A stretch of 64,000 nucleotides of DNA, from assembly GCF_013302895.1 (NCBI RefSeq), contig NZ_VJOK01000001.1, positions 4,114,083-4,178,082 of the forward strand, written 5' to 3'. Both the position numbers and the translations under genes were made by a program. Numbering within the stretch: position 1 is the stretch's first letter; every line of letters begins with the position of its first letter. Shown one piece after another: positions 30,989 to 41,400 of this stretch. The stretch comes from Streptomyces albus subsp. chlorinus. Lineage in GTDB: Bacteria > Actinomycetota > Actinomycetes > Streptomycetales > Streptomycetaceae. The notes beneath the pieces are model-generated. The model was not told where the DNA came from, did not search any database, and saw only the letters and a program-made list of their open reading frames with translations.

Positions 30989-33900
30989 ACGGACACCAGA
31001 CGCCGGTGCCGGCCGTTCCAGGTGTAGTGCAGGGTGGCCACTCCGCGCACATGGGGATCGCGGAGGCACTCGTAGATGTGGAGGGACGGCACCTCCGGCC
31101 AGTTGCCCATGAGCCGTTCGCTGGTGAGGACGAAGTCGAGATCGAGATCGACGAGGATGCGTCCCAGCCTTCCGTGAGTGGGTTCGTCGACCTTGGCGAA
31201 GGCGTCGTCGAGCAGGATGAGCCGCGGGGCGTGGGGTGCCGACTCGGCGAGGCTGGTGAAGTGGGCGGCGGCTGCGGCGAAGAGCACGAGGTAGGAGAGC
31301 ACTCGCTGCTCGCCCTGGCTGAGCCCGGTGCGGCCGGTCAGTTTCCGCCGCCGTCCCGGAGCGGCGTCCTCGACCACGAAGGTGTGGAAGCGGAACCAGT
31401 CGCGGTAGTCGAGAGCAGTCCGCAGGTGGGCGGCGTAACCGGCTGAGGGATCGGCCCGCCGGGCGTCCTCGATCCGGCGTTGCAGCACCTCGCGGAGCTG
31501 CTCGGTCTGTTCACGGGTGCGTAGGCTCGACGGACTGCGCAGCAGCTCCACGGCCGCCCGCACGTCCGCGTCGACGTCCTCGTCCAGCTTCCACAACAGC
31601 TCCACGCCGAGACCGTGAGAGGTGCGCACGGTCCGCAGGGTGTCGTTGAGTGCGGCGACCAGGTTCGCCGCGGTGATGACCTGGGCCGAGAGATGGTCGC
31701 CGAGCTCGCCGGTCAGGAATCGCTGGAACACCTCGCGTTCGCGTTCGGTGAGCCGTCCCCGGGCCTCTGCCGCCTGGACGGCGATCCGCTCGCCCACGGC
31801 CGCGACGTCGTGGGAACCGTGGTCGTCGATCAGGCGGCACACCTTGATGCCGTCGCGTTCCTCCAGTTGTGCGTCGTAACCGCCGGCCAGTTGGTCGCGC
31901 AGTTCGGTGTGCCGGTTGAGCAGGGTGCTGTCCGACACCTCGCCTTTCAGGCGGCCGAGGGCCTGCTGTACCGCGTCGGCCAGCGCCTGTAGCGCGCGCA
32001 GACGGCTGCGGACGTCCGAGCCGGGGTCGTCCGCCACGTCCTCGGGCGTTGCGGACCGGTCCAGCCCGGCGCCGTGCACCACCTCCGGCCGGCCGAGTGC
32101 GCCGCGAAGGGCGCCGCCGGTCGCGATGACCGCCGTCTCCTGCGCGGTCAGGGCCTCGCGCAGGCGCTTCTCCTCCTCTTCCGCGCGTACGCGCCGGTCG
32201 TGCAGATCGTTCCGGATACGTTGTGCCGCCGGGACGGCCTGGGCGGCGTGCGCGATGCGCTGTCTCGTTTCCTGCTCGCGGGCGAGGATCTCTTCTTCGG
32301 TCGCCCCGATGGCCTCCTCGCGGGTGCGCAAGTCCTGTTGTGCGGTACGCAGCCCGGTGAGGCGGAGCCGGTAGTTCTCCTCCGCGGCCAGGCGTTCTTC
32401 ACGGGCGTGTTCGTATCGCTCGGCATCGGTGTGATGGGTGCCGAGCCGCTCGCCCGTGCTGCCGATCGCTCGGCGAAGATGCCCGATGCCGGTGAGAAGG
32501 GCGGCCAGCGCGGTGCGTACGCGTTCCAGCTCGGCGGGGACGCTAGGCAGGTCATTAGCGGTGGCGGTGGCGTCCGCCTCGGTGCGTGCGGCTACGGCGA
32601 GGGCGCGGGCCTCCTCGGCCAGCCGCGCCGCGCTGGTGGCCTTGGCGGTCAGGTCACGCAGCGTCCTCTCGTCCGACTCGGCTCTACTCCAGGCGTCGGC
32701 GAGACCGCGTGCCCGGGGGAAGTCCTGTTCCGCGAACCTGAGAGCCCGGCGCCGGGCGTCGGCCTCGGTGAGTTCGTGACGGGCGTCGGTCAGCCGCTGC
32801 TCCGTCTGCGTGAGCTGCTCCTCCAGCTCGGCCAGGATGCGCCGCCGGGTCTCGGCGCGTACGGCGGCTCCCACGTACTCGGCGTCGCTCTTGTGGTGCC
32901 GGCCGCTGAGGATGCCCAGACGCCAGCTTCCGTCATAGTGCACCGCGTCATGAGCGGTCGTTTCCTCGGCCGGTGCGAGCGCGATGGTGGCCAGCAGGTG
33001 TTCCACCTGCTCGGACGTGACCCCGCACCCCGGTTGTGGTGCCGGGCGCAGGGCCGAGGCGAGGGTCGGCCCGTCCGGCGCCGCGGAACCGGGACGCAGC
33101 AGAGTGTCACGGGTGCCGGAATTGACAAGGGCGCCGTCCGCGCCGACCCACGCGTCCAGGATTCCGCTGGCTTCCAGCGCTGCTTCCAGACCGGCCCGGT
33201 ACGCGGGGCTCAGCCCATCCACGAAGTCCACCAGCCGGTAGAAGGGCGCCCCGGTGCCCGGTGTCCTTTCGGCAACGCGGTGGTAGGGGACCGGCGGCTC
33301 GGGATCAGTACGTCGCTCCCAGTCACGCTTCTGACTCGCCAGACGACCGAGTTCCTCGTCGAGCTGGCCGACGGTGAGGGCGAGGGCGTCGCGGCGTCCG
33401 GTGAGTTCCTCGCCGTACGGCTCCAGTGCGGCATGGGCGGCCTGCCACGCCTGGCCGTCGATGTCGGGCGGGAGCGTCCGGTCCGCGAACTGGGCATCGG
33501 CGGAGCTCTCGCAGGTGACCACTGCGTGGACGGCGTCCAGCGGCGGGCAGCCGGACCCGACGGCGGCCCGCGTGCGGGTGACCCACTCGGCGACCCGGCG
33601 GGCATAGGCACCGCTCTCCTCGGCGACCTTCTCGCGGCCGGCGTCGAGACGGTCGGCGGCCTCTTCCGCCTCGCTCTCCAGCCGTTCCCGCTCGGTGTCG
33701 GCCTGCTCCGCCCGGCTTCGGGCCTTCTCGGACTGCGCTGTGAGGCGCGTCACCTCCTGGACCATCCGGGTCCGGTTCTTCACGACCGTCTCGGCGTTTT
33801 CCAACTGCCCCTGCCAGGAGACCAGTCCGTCGTGCACCGCCGCCGTGTCCACACGGACGACCGACCGGTGCTGCACGATGTGCGTCTCCCCGTCCGGAGC

Positions 33901-35223
33901 GGTCAGCTCCGTCTCGTCGGCCTGGGAGCAGACCCTGCGGGGCAGGGCGACTGCCTCGCCGAGATGGCCGGTGGGAAGCCCGGCCTTCTCCGCCTGCGTC
34001 AGCAGTTCCTTGCGTTCGGTGCTCAGTTCGGCGAGTCGGCCGCCGAGGTGTTCGGCACCGTCGGCCAGCCGCTCAGCCGCGCCGTCCTCTGCGCTGTGTG
34101 CGTTGCTGAGGGCGGTGAAGGCGGCCACTGCGGCGGTGTGCAGTGCCTCGACCGTGGTGCGGCGTTCCGACAGTTCGCGCAGGCTGCGGTAGGCGTGGCT
34201 GGCGTGCAGGGCGGCGAGGTCGGTCCGGGCGGCTTCTTCCTCGTCGCGCAGGGTCTCCAGCCGGGCTTCCGCCTCCTCCTCCTGCGTCCTCAGCTCGCTG
34301 GTCCGTTGTGCGGCGTCTCCGGCCGCCCGGCGTCGCTGCGCGAGGACCTCCAGCTCCCCACTCACCGCCTGCGCGCGGGTGCGCAGGACTCCGGACAGGT
34401 ATCCGCGGTAACTGATGAGGAAGGTACGCAGCGCCGTATCGGTGCGCTCCAGGCGGCCGAGTTCGTCGCGTACGGCGTCGAGGTCGTGGAGGTTGCGCGC
34501 GACCTTCTCGACCACGTCCTCGTCGAGTCCCGGCAGGGTCTCGCTCAGCAGGGAGGCGAGTCCTCCGTGCTCGATGCGGTCCCCGACGGTGGGCCGCCGC
34601 AGCCGGTGGAGGAGCTGGGTGAGGTTGCGGTAGCGGGTCGCGTCGGTGATGCCGAACAGTTCCCGGGCCACCCGCGAGCGGTGAACGACCGCGCGGTCGG
34701 TGACGTTGTCGGAGCCGACGATCTCCTTGAGCCGGTCGACCGGCAGGGGCCTTCCGCTCTCGACCAGGTGCAGGTCCTCACCGACGCGCAGCGGCGTGAC
34801 GAAGAACGTCGGCAGCGCCTTCTGCGTCGACTTCGAGGCGCGGATGGCGGCGCCGAGGGTGAGGTGGCGATGGTCGCCGCCGTCGGGCGTGCCCCGGAAC
34901 TCCACCCACAGGTAGCCGAGACGGTTGGTCTGCTCGAACCCGTCCAGCATCAGCCAGGCGAGAGTGGTCCGGCCGGTGCCCGTCGCGTCCAGCGCCCGTG
35001 AGTCGCCGTCCAGCAGATACGGGAGCAGCATTTCCAGGGCCTTGGACTTGCCCGCGCCGTTCTTGCCGCGCAGGAGCAGCCGTCCGTCACCGAAGGCGAA
35101 CTCCTGCTCGTCGTACTGCCACACATTCTGGATGCCCGCCCGGTGCAGCCGGAAGCGGGTGCCGGCGGTGGTCGTGGGGCCGGAACGCGGCAGCGGGACG
35201 AGGCCACGCGCATCGGTGGTCAC
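30985..35223 (-). CDS. jetC: Wadjet type II SMC/MukB-like ATPase JetC
   Basis: A 1412-aa structural-maintenance-type ATPase (TIGR02680-like). Near the N-terminus is the Walker A loop in LLLRGKNGAGKSKALEML. Long coiled coils fill about residues 250-1150 (E/R/A-rich, e.g. RLETLRDEEEAARTDLAALH). At the C-terminus are the ABC signature TGLSQGEQRVLSYLVLF and Walker B RLILLDDAFAKVD. It is the loop-extruding motor of Wadjet, working with JetA (kleisin-like) and JetB (KITE-like). It starts at GTG overlapping the jetB stop (GTGA). The antisense strand has a long open frame across it, which is a codon-bias shadow. Confidence 0.93.
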   Translation of the reverse strand: MTTDARGLVPLPRSGPTTTAGTRFRLHRAGIQNVWQYDEQEFAFGDGRLLLRGKNGAGKSKALEMLLPYLLDGDSRALDATGTGRTTLAWLMLDGFEQTNRLGYLWVEFRGTPDGGDHRHLTLGAAIRASKSTQKALPTFFVTPLRVGEDLHLVESGRPLPVDRLKEIVGSDNVTDRAVVHRSRVARELFGITDATRYRNLTQLLHRLRRPTVGDRIEHGGLASLLSETLPGLDEDVVEKVARNLHDLDAVRDELGRLERTDTALRTFLISYRGYLSGVLRTRAQAVSGELEVLAQRRRAAGDAAQRTSELRTQEEEAEARLETLRDEEEAARTDLAALHASHAYRSLRELSERRTTVEALHTAAVAAFTALSNAHSAEDGAAERLADGAEHLGGRLAELSTERKELLTQAEKAGLPTGHLGEAVALPRRVCSQADETELTAPDGETHIVQHRSVVRVDTAAVHDGLVSWQGQLENAETVVKNRTRMVQEVTRLTAQSEKARSRAEQADTERERLESEAEEAADRLDAGREKVAEESGAYARRVAEWVTRTRAAVGSGCPPLDAVHAVVTCESSADAQFADRTLPPDIDGQAWQAAHAALEPYGEELTGRRDALALTVGQLDEELGRLASQKRDWERRTDPEPPVPYHRVAERTPGTGAPFYRLVDFVDGLSPAYRAGLEAALEASGILDAWVGADGALVNSGTRDTLLRPGSAAPDGPTLASALRPAPQPGCGVTSEQVEHLLATIALAPAEETTAHDAVHYDGSWRLGILSGRHHKSDAEYVGAAVRAETRRRILAELEEQLTQTEQRLTDARHELTEADARRRALRFAEQDFPRARGLADAWSRAESDERTLRDLTAKATSAARLAEEARALAVAARTEADATATANDLPSVPAELERVRTALAALLTGIGHLRRAIGSTGERLGTHHTDAERYEHAREERLAAEENYRLRLTGLRTAQQDLRTREEAIGATEEEILAREQETRQRIAHAAQAVPAAQRIRNDLHDRRVRAEEEEKRLREALTAQETAVIATGGALRGALGRPEVVHGAGLDRSATPEDVADDPGSDVRSRLRALQALADAVQQALGRLKGEVSDSTLLNRHTELRDQLAGGYDAQLEERDGIKVCRLIDDHGSHDVAAVGERIAVQAAEARGRLTEREREVFQRFLTGELGDHLSAQVITAANLVAALNDTLRTVRTSHGLGVELLWKLDEDVDADVRAAVELLRSPSSLRTREQTEQLREVLQRRIEDARRADPSAGYAAHLRTALDYRDWFRFHTFVVEDAAPGRRRKLTGRTGLSQGEQRVLSYLVLFAAAAAHFTSLAESAPHAPRLILLDDAFAKVDEPTHGRLGRILVDLDLDFVLTSERLMGNWPEVPSLHIYECLRDPHVRGVATLHYTWNGRHRRLVSV

Positions 35224-36545
35224 AACGGCAACTCCTCTTGAACATTTGTGCCCTTGCCGGCTGCGGTGGCCGGGCGCACGGTCACGTGGGTGGCGTAGCG
35301 TGCCGCCGCGGCCAGCAGCACCCAGCCGTCACCGCCGGGACGTACCCCGCGGACATCGGTCACGGTGCGCCCCTCCGGTGCTTCATCGGCGTACCCCTCC
35401 GGCAGGCCATAGCCCTCGGCACGCAGTCGGCCGGTCCGGGCCATGAGCCGCATGCGGGCCAGCAGGTCCAGCACGGCCTCCCGCAGGGCGCGGATGTCTT
35501 CCAGGTAGTCACGCTGCCAGTTGCTGCGCTGTCCGTACTCGGCAACCAGTTCGGCCAGCAACTCGTCCACCAGACCGTCCGGAACAGCCACGCCGATGAC
35601 GAGCGTCCCTCCGGTCGCCGGGTGCCCGGGCTCCTGCGGCCGAAGGCGCTCCACGAGCCGTTCCACCAGCAGCAGCGCGGCCTGCGCGACCGTCCCGGTG
35701 CCGGGCAGATGCAGGTCCGTCAGCTCGTCCTCTGGATCCACCAGCGCCACTCCCTCGGCGCGGATCTCCATCTCCAGGCCCAGAAGTTCGGAGAACGCCT
35801 GCGCTTCGCGGCGCTGCCGGGTGCGCAACCAGTCGCGTTCGGCGTCGGTCAGCTCGTCCAGGTAGACGACGGGTGTCTCGACGAGCATCCGGCGCACATA
35901 GGTGCGAGGACCGCCGAACCCCGGGTCCGCTGCCCGCCGGACCAGGTCGGCGCCATCACGGGCCTGGGCGAGCGGGCCGGCGACGACGACACGGGCCAGC
36001 TCGCGGTCCACTGTGATCAAAGCTTCTCCGCCCGCATCCTGTGCGAGAGCGGCCACATGGCCCTCGGTCTCGATGAGGACGCCCCACCCGACCAGCAGGC
36101 GCAGAGCTGCTACCAAGGTCCGTTTCCCGGCAGCCCTACCTGTCTCGTCCAGCTCGATCTCCGCGTCGGCCGCGGCGGCCCTGATGTCGGCCACCAGCTG
36201 TGACAGCAGCAGTTGTTCGGGCGCGGTCACCAGCACGGACAGGGCCAGCGCGAGGCAGGCGTAGGTGTGCGGGGTGAAGGGGGTGCCGGTGGAGCGTTCC
36301 AGTCGGTGTCCCGCGCGTGCTCCCAGCCCCGCCTTGAAGAGCCGGGCGTAGGAGCTGTCGACCAGCAGGCGGTAGCCGAGCACCTGCTGGAACCGTTTGC
36401 CCAGCCAGTCGGCGTGCCTGCGGATCAGCGGGAAGAGGTCTGCGTGCGGGCCGTCCGAGGTGACCAGCGGATGTGCGAGCAGCAGCCGGGCGGCGCTGCG
36501 GCGCTCGGCGGCCAGGGCCACGTCGTGTGTCGAAGGGAGGGTCAT
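35220..36545 (-). CDS. jetB: Wadjet type II subunit JetB (DUF2398, TIGR02678-like)
   Basis: A 441-aa protein starting MTLPSTHDVALAAERRSAAR. Blocks typical of the DUF2398 family include RHADWLGKRFQQVLGYRLLVDSSYARLFKAG near residues 43-75 and TPFTPHTYACLALALSVL. A winged-helix region carries TYVRRMLVETPVVYLDELTDAERDWL. It is the KITE-like partner that bridges JetA and JetC. It overlaps jetA by 4 bp (ATGA) and jetC by 4 bp (GTGA). Length is normal. Confidence 0.9.
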   Translation of the reverse strand: MTLPSTHDVALAAERRSAARLLLAHPLVTSDGPHADLFPLIRRHADWLGKRFQQVLGYRLLVDSSYARLFKAGLGARAGHRLERSTGTPFTPHTYACLALALSVLVTAPEQLLLSQLVADIRAAAADAEIELDETGRAAGKRTLVAALRLLVGWGVLIETEGHVAALAQDAGGEALITVDRELARVVVAGPLAQARDGADLVRRAADPGFGGPRTYVRRMLVETPVVYLDELTDAERDWLRTRQRREAQAFSELLGLEMEIRAEGVALVDPEDELTDLHLPGTGTVAQAALLLVERLVERLRPQEPGHPATGGTLVIGVAVPDGLVDELLAELVAEYGQRSNWQRDYLEDIRALREAVLDLLARMRLMARTGRLRAEGYGLPEGYADEAPEGRTVTDVRGVRPGGDGWVLLAAAARYATHVTVRPATAAGKGTNVQEELPL

Positions 36546-38197
36546 GACACGCTCACCTCCGCATCGCCGTCGGCCGCGTCGGAGGAGGTGCGGCCGACGT
36601 CCAGCTCAAGGTCGTCCAGCAGCAGGTCGCCGTCGACCGAGTGCAAGACGCACCGGGCGCCTGCCGTGCGTCGCACGGTGAGCCGGATGTCCAGCTCGGC
36701 GTCCTGGCTGTGTGCCTGGTCGAGGTCGAATTCCGTCGCGCCCGCCCCGTCCGTGCCGGCGCGACGCCTCAGCTGCGCGTTCCCGAGTGCGGTGGCCAGC
36801 AGCTCCAGAAGCAGACCGAGCGCAGCCGAGGTGAGGCGCACCTCGGCGAACCGGCCTGAGGCGCTGCGCAGTTCGTCCGCCGCCGCTGCCCTGGCCGCCG
36901 CCCGCTCACGGGCTTCATCCCGCAGCCGCCGCTTCTGCGCGGAGTGGTCCTCCACCGCGGACGTCCGGCCCCGCTGGGCGCGGCTGCCCCTTTCTCGCAG
37001 GGCCACCGGCACCTCGACCACCGGCCCGGTCCACCAGCTCGTGTAGGCGGGCACCACCTCGTCGGTGGCCGGGGGTATGCCCAGATGACGGGCGCCGTAC
37101 AGCCCGAAGGCGGCGACGGCGATGTCGTGCGCATCCTGCGGCGCCGCTTCCTCGAACCACCGGGCCAGCCGCAGCAGGTCCTTGCGCCGGGACATCTCCC
37201 CGGTGGCCGACCGCAGCATCCGCTTGGCATTGGCGAGCAGCGACTGCAACGCGCGCAGCGTGGCATCCCGCAGCTGATCGACCTGACTGCCCTGCCCGTC
37301 GGTGTCGCTGAACCAGCCGCGCAGGCCCTCCCAGTCCGCGAACTCGCGCCCACGGCTGCGCTGCACCCGCGTCTCCAGCCGGCCGTCGCCCTGCGGGGAC
37401 AGCCCGGTGAGGCCCTGGGCATGGGCGTCCAGCCGGGCGAGCAGACCCGGGACATGTGGCCACAGTGTGTCCAGTGCCGCCGAGATCCGGGGTGCGCGGA
37501 ACGCCACGTCTTCAGTGATCGCCTCGACGTAGTCGAGGAGCAGCTCCTTGAAGCCCTGGTACTCGGCGCTGTCGAGGTCGTACCGGGCCAGAACCTGGCC
37601 AAGGTAGGCGTAGAAGTCCCGGATGGAATCCGCGAACTCGGTGAACTGCACGAACAGCGTGCTGACCCGCTCCAGCCCGTCCTGCGGTTCGATGCTGCCA
37701 GGCGCGGTCACGAGTTCGGCCAGCTCCCTGAGCCCGCGCTCGACCAGGGCGAGCAGCTCGTTGCTCACCTCCCGGGCGGCGTCCGCCTCAGCCAGGACAC
37801 CGTCGGCGTCCCGCTGGATGCGTTCGCCCAGCTTCGACAACTGGTAGCGCGCGCGGGACCGCTGGTACTCGCTGATACTGGACGCCTTCACCGTGTGGGT
37901 GCTGCGCAGCAGGTTGCCCCACTTCACCAGCCGTTCCAGTCGGTCGGTGAGGGTGTCGGCATCGAGCCCGGCGGCGGGGCCGTCGGCCTGGCGCAGCTTC
38001 GCCAGGACATCCGGTGCAGCCAAGTCCGCCAGCAGGGTCCCGCAGAACACCCGCATGATCGCCAGGTACTCCAGCCGCTCGGAGGTGCTGAGGTAGGTGT
38101 AGGCGTCCAGCCGGCGGCGCGCCTCGCTATGGGCGTTTTGCGCAGCCTGATCCTGCGGTACGGCGTCCCGCGCGGCCCCGGATGCGGGTGGCTCCAT
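36542..38197 (-). CDS. jetA: Wadjet type II subunit JetA (DUF2397, TIGR02677-like)
   Basis: A 551-aa protein, first gene of the Wadjet operon. After a short variable leader the family block RRLDAYTYLSTSERLEYLAIMRVFCGTLL appears near residue 27, followed by DTLTDRLERLVKWGNLLRSTHTVKASSISEYQRSRARYQLSKLGE (residues about 95-140), a winged-helix segment, and long helices. It is the kleisin-like linker of the JetABC complex. ATG 38197 starts the operon opposite pglW. The stop overlaps the jetB start. Confidence 0.9.
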   Translation of the reverse strand: MEPPASGAARDAVPQDQAAQNAHSEARRRLDAYTYLSTSERLEYLAIMRVFCGTLLADLAAPDVLAKLRQADGPAAGLDADTLTDRLERLVKWGNLLRSTHTVKASSISEYQRSRARYQLSKLGERIQRDADGVLAEADAAREVSNELLALVERGLRELAELVTAPGSIEPQDGLERVSTLFVQFTEFADSIRDFYAYLGQVLARYDLDSAEYQGFKELLLDYVEAITEDVAFRAPRISAALDTLWPHVPGLLARLDAHAQGLTGLSPQGDGRLETRVQRSRGREFADWEGLRGWFSDTDGQGSQVDQLRDATLRALQSLLANAKRMLRSATGEMSRRKDLLRLARWFEEAAPQDAHDIAVAAFGLYGARHLGIPPATDEVVPAYTSWWTGPVVEVPVALRERGSRAQRGRTSAVEDHSAQKRRLRDEARERAAARAAAADELRSASGRFAEVRLTSAALGLLLELLATALGNAQLRRRAGTDGAGATEFDLDQAHSQDAELDIRLTVRRTAGARCVLHSVDGDLLLDDLELDVGRTSSDAADGDAEVSVS

Positions 38198-38403
38198 GCC
38201 TGCGAGGTTACGCGGCGCGTCCGCCTGCTAGCGGCGGGTGGCTGAAAATGTCCCGATTCTCGCCCGGCCGAGGCTCTGCTCCCCCCTCCCCGCCCAAGGC
38301 TCTACTCCGGTCCACAAACTGGTTTCGGCCGCTCCCTCTCGCGATAGGCTCGACCAGGCACTTTTGCATCGTGTCCGTGAGGAAAGCCTGGGGAGGCGGG
38401 ACG
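38198..38403. promoter_or_regulatory. Divergent promoter region between jetA and pglW
   Basis: This 206-bp gap must drive the Wadjet operon leftwards and pglW rightwards. It contains a near-repeat aggctctgctcc / aggctctactcc (38270-38310 area), which could be an operator. I could not assign -10 and -35 boxes with confidence. Confidence 0.5.
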
Positions 38404-41400
38404 GTGACAGATCGGTCAGGTGCGTCGGAACCGAGGCCGGGCGTACCCAAGCCCGGCCCGCCGCGCCCGGCCCGGCAGTGGTTCCAGGAGCGTCCCTCGC
38501 CGTATCCGTGGGAGCAGGACGCGCTGGACCATGTGCGGGGGCTCATGCCGCAGGCCGAGCCGTTCCGCGCCTGGGCCACGTTCTCCTTCACCGCGATGTC
38601 CGGCCGCGTCAACGAGTGCGATCTGCTGGTCGCCGTTCCTGCCGGACTCTTTCTCATCGAGATCAAGGGGCATCCGGGACAGCTCCGCAACACCGGGTCG
38701 ACCTGGAACTTCCAGGGATCCGACCGCATGCGGACCATCAACAACCCGCTGCACCTGACCGACCTGAAGTCGAAGGAGCTGAAGAGCCAGCTCCAGTGGG
38801 CGGCCCGCAAGCTGGGCCTGTCCGAGCGGGTGGTCCCGCGCGTCGAGCCCGCCGTGTTCCTGTCGTCGCCCGACCTGGAAAGCCATCTGGACGAGGTCCA
38901 GCAGATCAAGGTCTACGGGCGGGACGACGGCGGCAGCGGTCTGAAGCGGATCTGGCAGGACTTCCTCGGCCTGCCCCCCGACCGTCCCGACCGGCGTATC
39001 ACGCCGGAGTTCTCGCGGCACACCCTGCCGCAGCTGCTCAAGACGATCGGGATCCGCCAGTCCACCGCCCACCTCCGCTTCGGTGACGCCTGGAAGATGG
39101 AGCCGCATCCGCTGGATGCCGGACCCTCCTGGGAGGACCGGCTGGCCGTCCGGGACGACGGCCTCGTCCAGGAGGAGGGCCGGGTCCGCATCTACCTGGT
39201 GAGCCAGAAGGCGACGGAGGCGGCCCGCCGAGCCACCGAGCGCGCCGCGCGCCGCGAGTACCAAGTGCTGCAGGGCATCACCCACCGCGGCATCGTCGAC
39301 GCCCTCGATTTCCGCGAGCACCAGGGCGGACCGGCGATCCTCTTCCGTCACCGGCACGGCGATCTCCGCCTCGACCAGTACCTGGACACCTACGGCGGCA
39401 GGCTCACGCCCGAGATCCGCCTGGACCTCGTCCGGCAGCTCGCCGAGGCGGTCCGCTACGCGCACAACCGCTCCCTCTACCACCGGGCGCTCGCGGCCCG
39501 CTCCGTCTATGTGTCGTTCCGGGCCGACGGGGCGGCTCCCGAGCTGCGGATCACCGACTGGCAGACCGCGGCGCGGGACTTCGACAGCAATGCCACCTTC
39601 TTCCGTTCCATCGGCGGCTCCGCCCTCGACGCCGCCCTGATCGAGGACGCGGCCCGCGTCTATCTCGCCCCCGAGTCGGACCAGCCGTACGCCGACCCTG
39701 CTGACCTGGACATCTTCGGTCTCGGCGCGGTCGCCTACCTGATCCTCACCGGCCGCCCGCCGGCCACCCAGCGCAGCGACCTGGCCGAACGGCTCCGTAG
39801 TGACGGCGGCCTGCGCCTGTTCGCGGTGACCGACGGCCTGCCCGACGTTCTCGACGACCTGGTCTTCGGGGCCACCCGCGCCGACGTCAACGAGCGGCTC
39901 GGCTCGGCCGAGGCGTTCCTGGACCTGCTGGACGAGGCGGAACGCGCCAGCATCCTCCCCGACTCACCGGCGGCGGCCTGCGTCGACCCGCTCGAAGCGG
40001 CGCCCGGCCAATCGCTGGACGCCGAGTGGACGGTACGCCGGGTCCTCGGCACCGGCGCCACCGCCCGCGCCCTGCTCGTGGAGCGGGCCACCGAGGACGA
40101 GGACGGCCGCACCCAGCTCGACGAGCACGTCTTCAAGGTCGCCCTCGACGAGGAGAAGGCGGGGCGGCTGCGCGCCGAGGAACGGGCCCTGCGCAAGGTC
40201 GGCGGCGGCTCCGTCGTCCAGCTGCGCGGCGAGGGGCTGCGGGAGCTCGGCGGGCGGACCGTCCTGGAGCTGGAGTACGCCGGTGAGCAGTCGCTCGGCG
40301 AGCGACTGCGCGGCAAGGGGCGGCTCACCTACCACGAGCTGGAGCGTTTCGCGGACGACCTGTTCCACGCCCTGGACCAGCTCGCCGCGCAGGGCGTGCG
40401 CCACCGCGACATCAAACCGGACAACTTCGGCATCCAGCGCCGCAAGGACCGCACCTGGCAGCTCAAGCTGTTCGACTTCTCCCTGACGGACGCCTCCGAC
40501 CGGGACGTGAAGGCGGGCACGCGCGGCTACCTCGACCCGTTCCTCGGCTCGATGCGCCGCGCCCACTACGACGACCACGCGGAGCGGTACGCCGCCGCCG
40601 TCACCCTCCACGAGATGGCGAGCGGCGAGCGCCCGCTGTGGGGTGAGGGACAGCTCGACCCGCTGACCAACGAGTCGGCCGAACTCCACGTCGCCACCGA
40701 GCTGTTCGAGCCCGCGCTGCGCGATGGACTCACCGCTTTCTTCCAGCGCGCGCTGCATCGCGACAGCGAGCAGCGCTTCGACACGCTGCGGCAGATGTGG
40801 GACGCCTGGCGGGCGGTGTTCCGGGCGGCCGACGCCACCGCGCCCGCCACGACCCCCTCCACTGTGGGCACCTCGTCCGACGACCCGGAGGAGGCCCGCG
40901 ACCGGGCCGCCGCGGCGGCCGAACTGACGACGCCGCTGGACGCCGCCGGCCTGTCCCCGCGTGCCGTGTCGGTGGCCGGCGGACTCGGCGCGACGACCGT
41001 CGGGGAGCTGCTGGACATCCAGCCGTACGCCATCTCCAAGGCACGCGGTGCGGGCGCCCTCGTCCGCAAGGAACTCAACCGGCGCCGCAAGCAGTGGGCC
41101 ACCGCGCTGCGCCCGGCGGCGCCGTACGCGCCCCGCAGGCAGGCGCCGGACGACACCGACCGCAAGCACTCCGCCCCCGGCGACGGCGAGCCCCGCATCC
41201 TGTCGATAGACGACATGGCCGCGCTCCTCGCCCCCGAGCCTGGCCGCAGGGGCTCCCACCGTGCCGACGTCGTACGCCTCACCCTCGGCCTGCCACCGGA
41301 CGACGGCGGACTCTCCCCGCTCGGCGCCTGGCCCGTGCAGGCCCGGATCGCCGACCACCTGGGCATCAAGCAGACCTCCGTCTCCCGGCATCACCGCATC

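Noticed and set aside
32074..35001. 975-aa plus-strand open frame opposite jetC
   Set aside because: jetC has clear Walker A, signature and Walker B motifs; the opposite frame is an Ala/Gly/Arg-rich codon-bias shadow without motifs.
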